7,929 nt of DNA. Origin: Thermoleophilaceae bacterium. Lineage in GTDB: Bacteria; Actinomycetota; Thermoleophilia; Solirubrobacterales; JACPNS01. The notes under the pieces are model-generated. The model saw only the letters and a list, made by a program, of their open reading frames with translations. It made no database searches and had not been told where the DNA came from. Position numbers and translations under genes: made by a program. How positions within the stretch are numbered: the stretch's first letter is position 1; the number at the start of each line of letters is the position of its first letter. The DNA is taken from contig JAEMRJ010000105.1 in assembly GCA_016463365.1 (NCBI GenBank), positions 1-7,929 of the forward strand, in the 5' to 3' direction. Positions 6,107 through 7,929 of the stretch are shown piece by piece.

Positions 6107-7846
6107 ATGACGGGCGCCGACCAACCCACTAGCGCCAGCCGCCGCAGCAACCTACGCAGGTGGGGTGCGAGTTGCGCCATCGCGTGTCTTGTGGTGATCG
6201 TGGCCCGCTTTACCGACGAGTGGTGGGTCATCTCCGATCCGGACCTCAAGGTCAACCTCTGGGCGGCCCGGGCAACGCTCTTCGTCGCGACACTGCTTTG
6301 TGTTCGTGGCCTGATCGCTGCGGTCCCGCGAATGAACCGGAGGAGATGGGTGCTGCTCGGCTTCTGGTCGCTGTACTTGCTTGCCCTGGTCGCCGTAAGC
6401 TGGCCCGCCGCACTCATGAGCGACTCCGTCCAAGAAGTCGCGCAATCGCGACAGCTTGTGGTGTCCACATGGTTCTCGTGGATCTACGGGCTCGCCAACA
6501 TCGCACTCCTCGACGTCGTTCCGCACGTCTGGTTCTTGTCGGTGGTGCAGGCGCTTGGAACCGCGGCCGTGCTCGCCTACGCAGGCGATGTGATCAGTCG
6601 CCGCGGAGCAGGTGCCCGATTCCCAGTCATTGCGGTCACCGCGGTGCTGGCGTTGTCCGCGCCAGTCGTGGCGACCACGCTGCTCCAGAGCCGCGATACC
6701 CCTTTTGCCGTCCTTCATCTGCTCCTCGCGCTCGTTCTGCTGGACACGATCGGCGTCCGCAAGCGTGTCACCCCGGTTGGACTGGTCTCCATCGGTGTGC
6801 TCGTGGGCGTTCTGTCGGTCCTGCGCGGCGACGGCGTGGTGCTGCTCCTCGCGCCGCTCGCCCTCCTTCTGCTTCGTCCCGACCGAAAACAGCTCTTGGT
6901 AGGCACGGGCACCGTCGTTGGCATCGTGCTCGCCATCCGGGTGGTCGTGCCAGCCCCGCTGGTACTCGACAACGATCCATTCCGCTACGGCTTGACCTTG
7001 CGCCTGTCCGCCCTCTCGGCGATCCTCGCGCAGACGTCCGATACGGCCGATCGCCGCACCGGCGTGACGGCTGCCGACCGCGCGACGTTTGACGCGCAAG
7101 TCGCCCAGCCGTTCTTCTCGGAGACCCCAGAACAAGACCTGCGTGACCTATCAGCGGTCCTGGACCTTGAGCGCGTCGAACAACTCGCCGTGCCGACGGA
7201 GATTCCCGCGTTCTGGGCGGGGGCCTACCGAGCGGACGCGAGCCCTGCCGAATTGGAGCGCTTCAACGAGGTTGCCGACCGGCTCATCCGCGACAACCTC
7301 GCGACGGTACTCGCCGACAAACTCCAGAGTTTTTCCGCAGCAAGCGGATTGGCTCCACGAGGATTTACCGGCGTGGTGAGTCTCCCGTCCGAACAACGGT
7401 TCGACTGGATCCCGGAGGAGCGCAAGGTCGGCGTCGCTGCAGACGCGCCATTCCCGGACTTGCAAGAGGACCTCGGGCGCCTGCTGGCCTCGACCGCAAG
7501 CTACGACGGTCTGCGGCCGGGCGGGGCTGCGCTCTTCTGGAACCTGCTGCCGTGGATGTTCGTCCTGCTGATCCCGATCGTGGTTCGCGGCAGGCTGCTC
7601 CCCGAAGCAGTGTTCGCAGCCGTGATCCTTGCCCGCGTGCCGCTCGTTTTCCTCGCGGCCCCTGCCGCACAGTTCAAGTACTACTACTCCGTCTACTTGG
7701 GCGGCGTGGTGTGCGCGGGTCTGCTCCTTGCCGCGCGAGCAGCACGGAGCACGGAGCCGGGGCCGTCCGCGCCGGAGTCGGCCGGGCCCGCGGAACCCGC
7801 TGACCCGCCGATCGTCTCCGCGCGTGAACCGGTAACCACCGGGTGA
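6107..7846 (+). CDS. Polytopic membrane protein, putative GT-C-like glycosyltransferase (DUF6020-like)
   Basis: A 579-residue integral membrane protein that probably transfers sugars from a polyprenyl-phosphate donor at the outer face of the membrane. It has about 11 hydrophobic segments, roughly 21-35, 55-73, 82-99, 141-160, 172-192, 199-214, 224-238, 242-256, 263-282, 478-493 and 498-519, with one more at 527-545. The first large loop contains WPAALMSDSVQEVAQS (99-114), matching the acidic loop that follows an early segment in GT-C and DUF6020-type proteins. QSRDTPF (194-200), LRGDG (239-243) and FKYYYSVY (523-530) also fit that family. A large extracytoplasmic domain spans about 285-475. 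The Pro/Glu/Ala-rich cytoplasmic tail (547-579) looks disordered. I chose the ATG at 6107, with an adjacent GTG at 6104 possible; an open frame extends back to 5972 but overlaps the divergent gene. The family call rests on recognised short motifs, so the exact activity is uncertain. Confidence 0.75.
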   Translation: MTGADQPTSASRRSNLRRWGASCAIACLVVIVARFTDEWWVISDPDLKVNLWAARATLFVATLLCVRGLIAAVPRMNRRRWVLLGFWSLYLLALVAVSWPAALMSDSVQEVAQSRQLVVSTWFSWIYGLANIALLDVVPHVWFLSVVQALGTAAVLAYAGDVISRRGAGARFPVIAVTAVLALSAPVVATTLLQSRDTPFAVLHLLLALVLLDTIGVRKRVTPVGLVSIGVLVGVLSVLRGDGVVLLLAPLALLLLRPDRKQLLVGTGTVVGIVLAIRVVVPAPLVLDNDPFRYGLTLRLSALSAILAQTSDTADRRTGVTAADRATFDAQVAQPFFSETPEQDLRDLSAVLDLERVEQLAVPTEIPAFWAGAYRADASPAELERFNEVADRLIRDNLATVLADKLQSFSAASGLAPRGFTGVVSLPSEQRFDWIPEERKVGVAADAPFPDLQEDLGRLLASTASYDGLRPGGAALFWNLLPWMFVLLIPIVVRGRLLPEAVFAAVILARVPLVFLAAPAAQFKYYYSVYLGGVVCAGLLLAARAARSTEPGPSAPESAGPAEPADPPIVSAREPVTTG

Positions 7847-7929
7847 GCGGCAGCAACCTCGCTGGCCAGCTGGCTCGCTTCGCAGGGGTCTCCGGCACAG
7901 GTCTCGCGCTGGACTATGCGATCTACACC
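7843..7929 (+). CDS. GtrA-like membrane protein, N-terminal fragment cut by the window edge
   Basis: A GTG at 7843 overlaps the stop of the preceding gene by 4 bp (GTGA) and opens 29 codons that run uninterrupted off the right end. The translation, SGSNLAGQLARFAGV followed by SGTGLALDYAIYT, matches the start of GtrA family proteins: a basic QLARF segment followed by a Gly-rich first membrane helix ending in a D-Y-x-x-Y/F pattern. GtrA proteins are about 120-160 residues with four membrane segments. They are thought to help move polyprenyl-phosphate-linked sugars across the membrane, which suits coupling to the GT-C-like protein just upstream. No clear Shine-Dalgarno is seen, so translation is probably coupled. 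With only 29 residues the call is tentative. Confidence 0.65.
   Translation, partial: MSGSNLAGQLARFAGVSGTGLALDYAIYT

Noticed and set aside
6152..7135. 327-codon open frame on the minus strand
   Set aside because: It is antisense to the polytopic membrane protein, very rich in Gln/Glu/Arg/His/Asp with no hydrophobic or catalytic pattern, so it is a shadow frame.

Overview
The window is a piece of a cell-surface polysaccharide locus from a high-GC bacterium, most likely an actinomycete (Actinomycetota). The case for this is GC-rich third positions throughout, GTG starts, tight 4-13 bp gene overlaps, and start codons that look leaderless. A Microbacteriaceae-like source is possible, but I cannot establish the genus. 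I see no tRNA, rRNA, insertion sequence, CRISPR array or prophage gene.

Layout. From about 5997 leftwards to 9, five genes run on the minus strand as one probable operon. In transcription order they are: a class I SAM-dependent methyltransferase ending in a short SMSSISWKITAPLR tail (5997-5080); a two-domain glycosyltransferase, GT4-type followed by GT2-type (5074-3116); a second SAM methyltransferase with a C-terminal coiled coil (3128-2223); a Wzt-type ABC ATPase with a C-terminal carbohydrate-binding-like domain (2115-886); and its Wzm-type permease (893-9). The one real gap inside the operon, 2116-2222, holds a strong GC-rich inverted repeat. A divergent intergenic region (about 5998-6106) separates this operon from two plus-strand genes. 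These are a polytopic membrane protein resembling GT-C / DUF6020-type glycosyltransferases (6107-7846) and the first 29 codons of a GtrA-like membrane protein (7843 to the right edge). The last two overlap by 4 bp.

How it fits together. The minus-strand genes look like the late part of an ABC-transporter-dependent polysaccharide pathway. The two-domain enzyme would add sugars to a lipid-linked glycan at the cytoplasmic face, one or both methyltransferases would modify it, and Wzm/Wzt would export it. The carbohydrate-binding-like tail on Wzt next to a methyltransferase with a coiled coil recalls the capped-chain export logic of the E. coli O9a system (WbdD/Wzt), but no kinase domain is visible and the link is an inference. 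The plus-strand pair, a multi-spanning putative glycosyltransferase plus a GtrA-like protein, fits decoration of the glycan outside the membrane with polyprenyl-phosphate-linked sugars.
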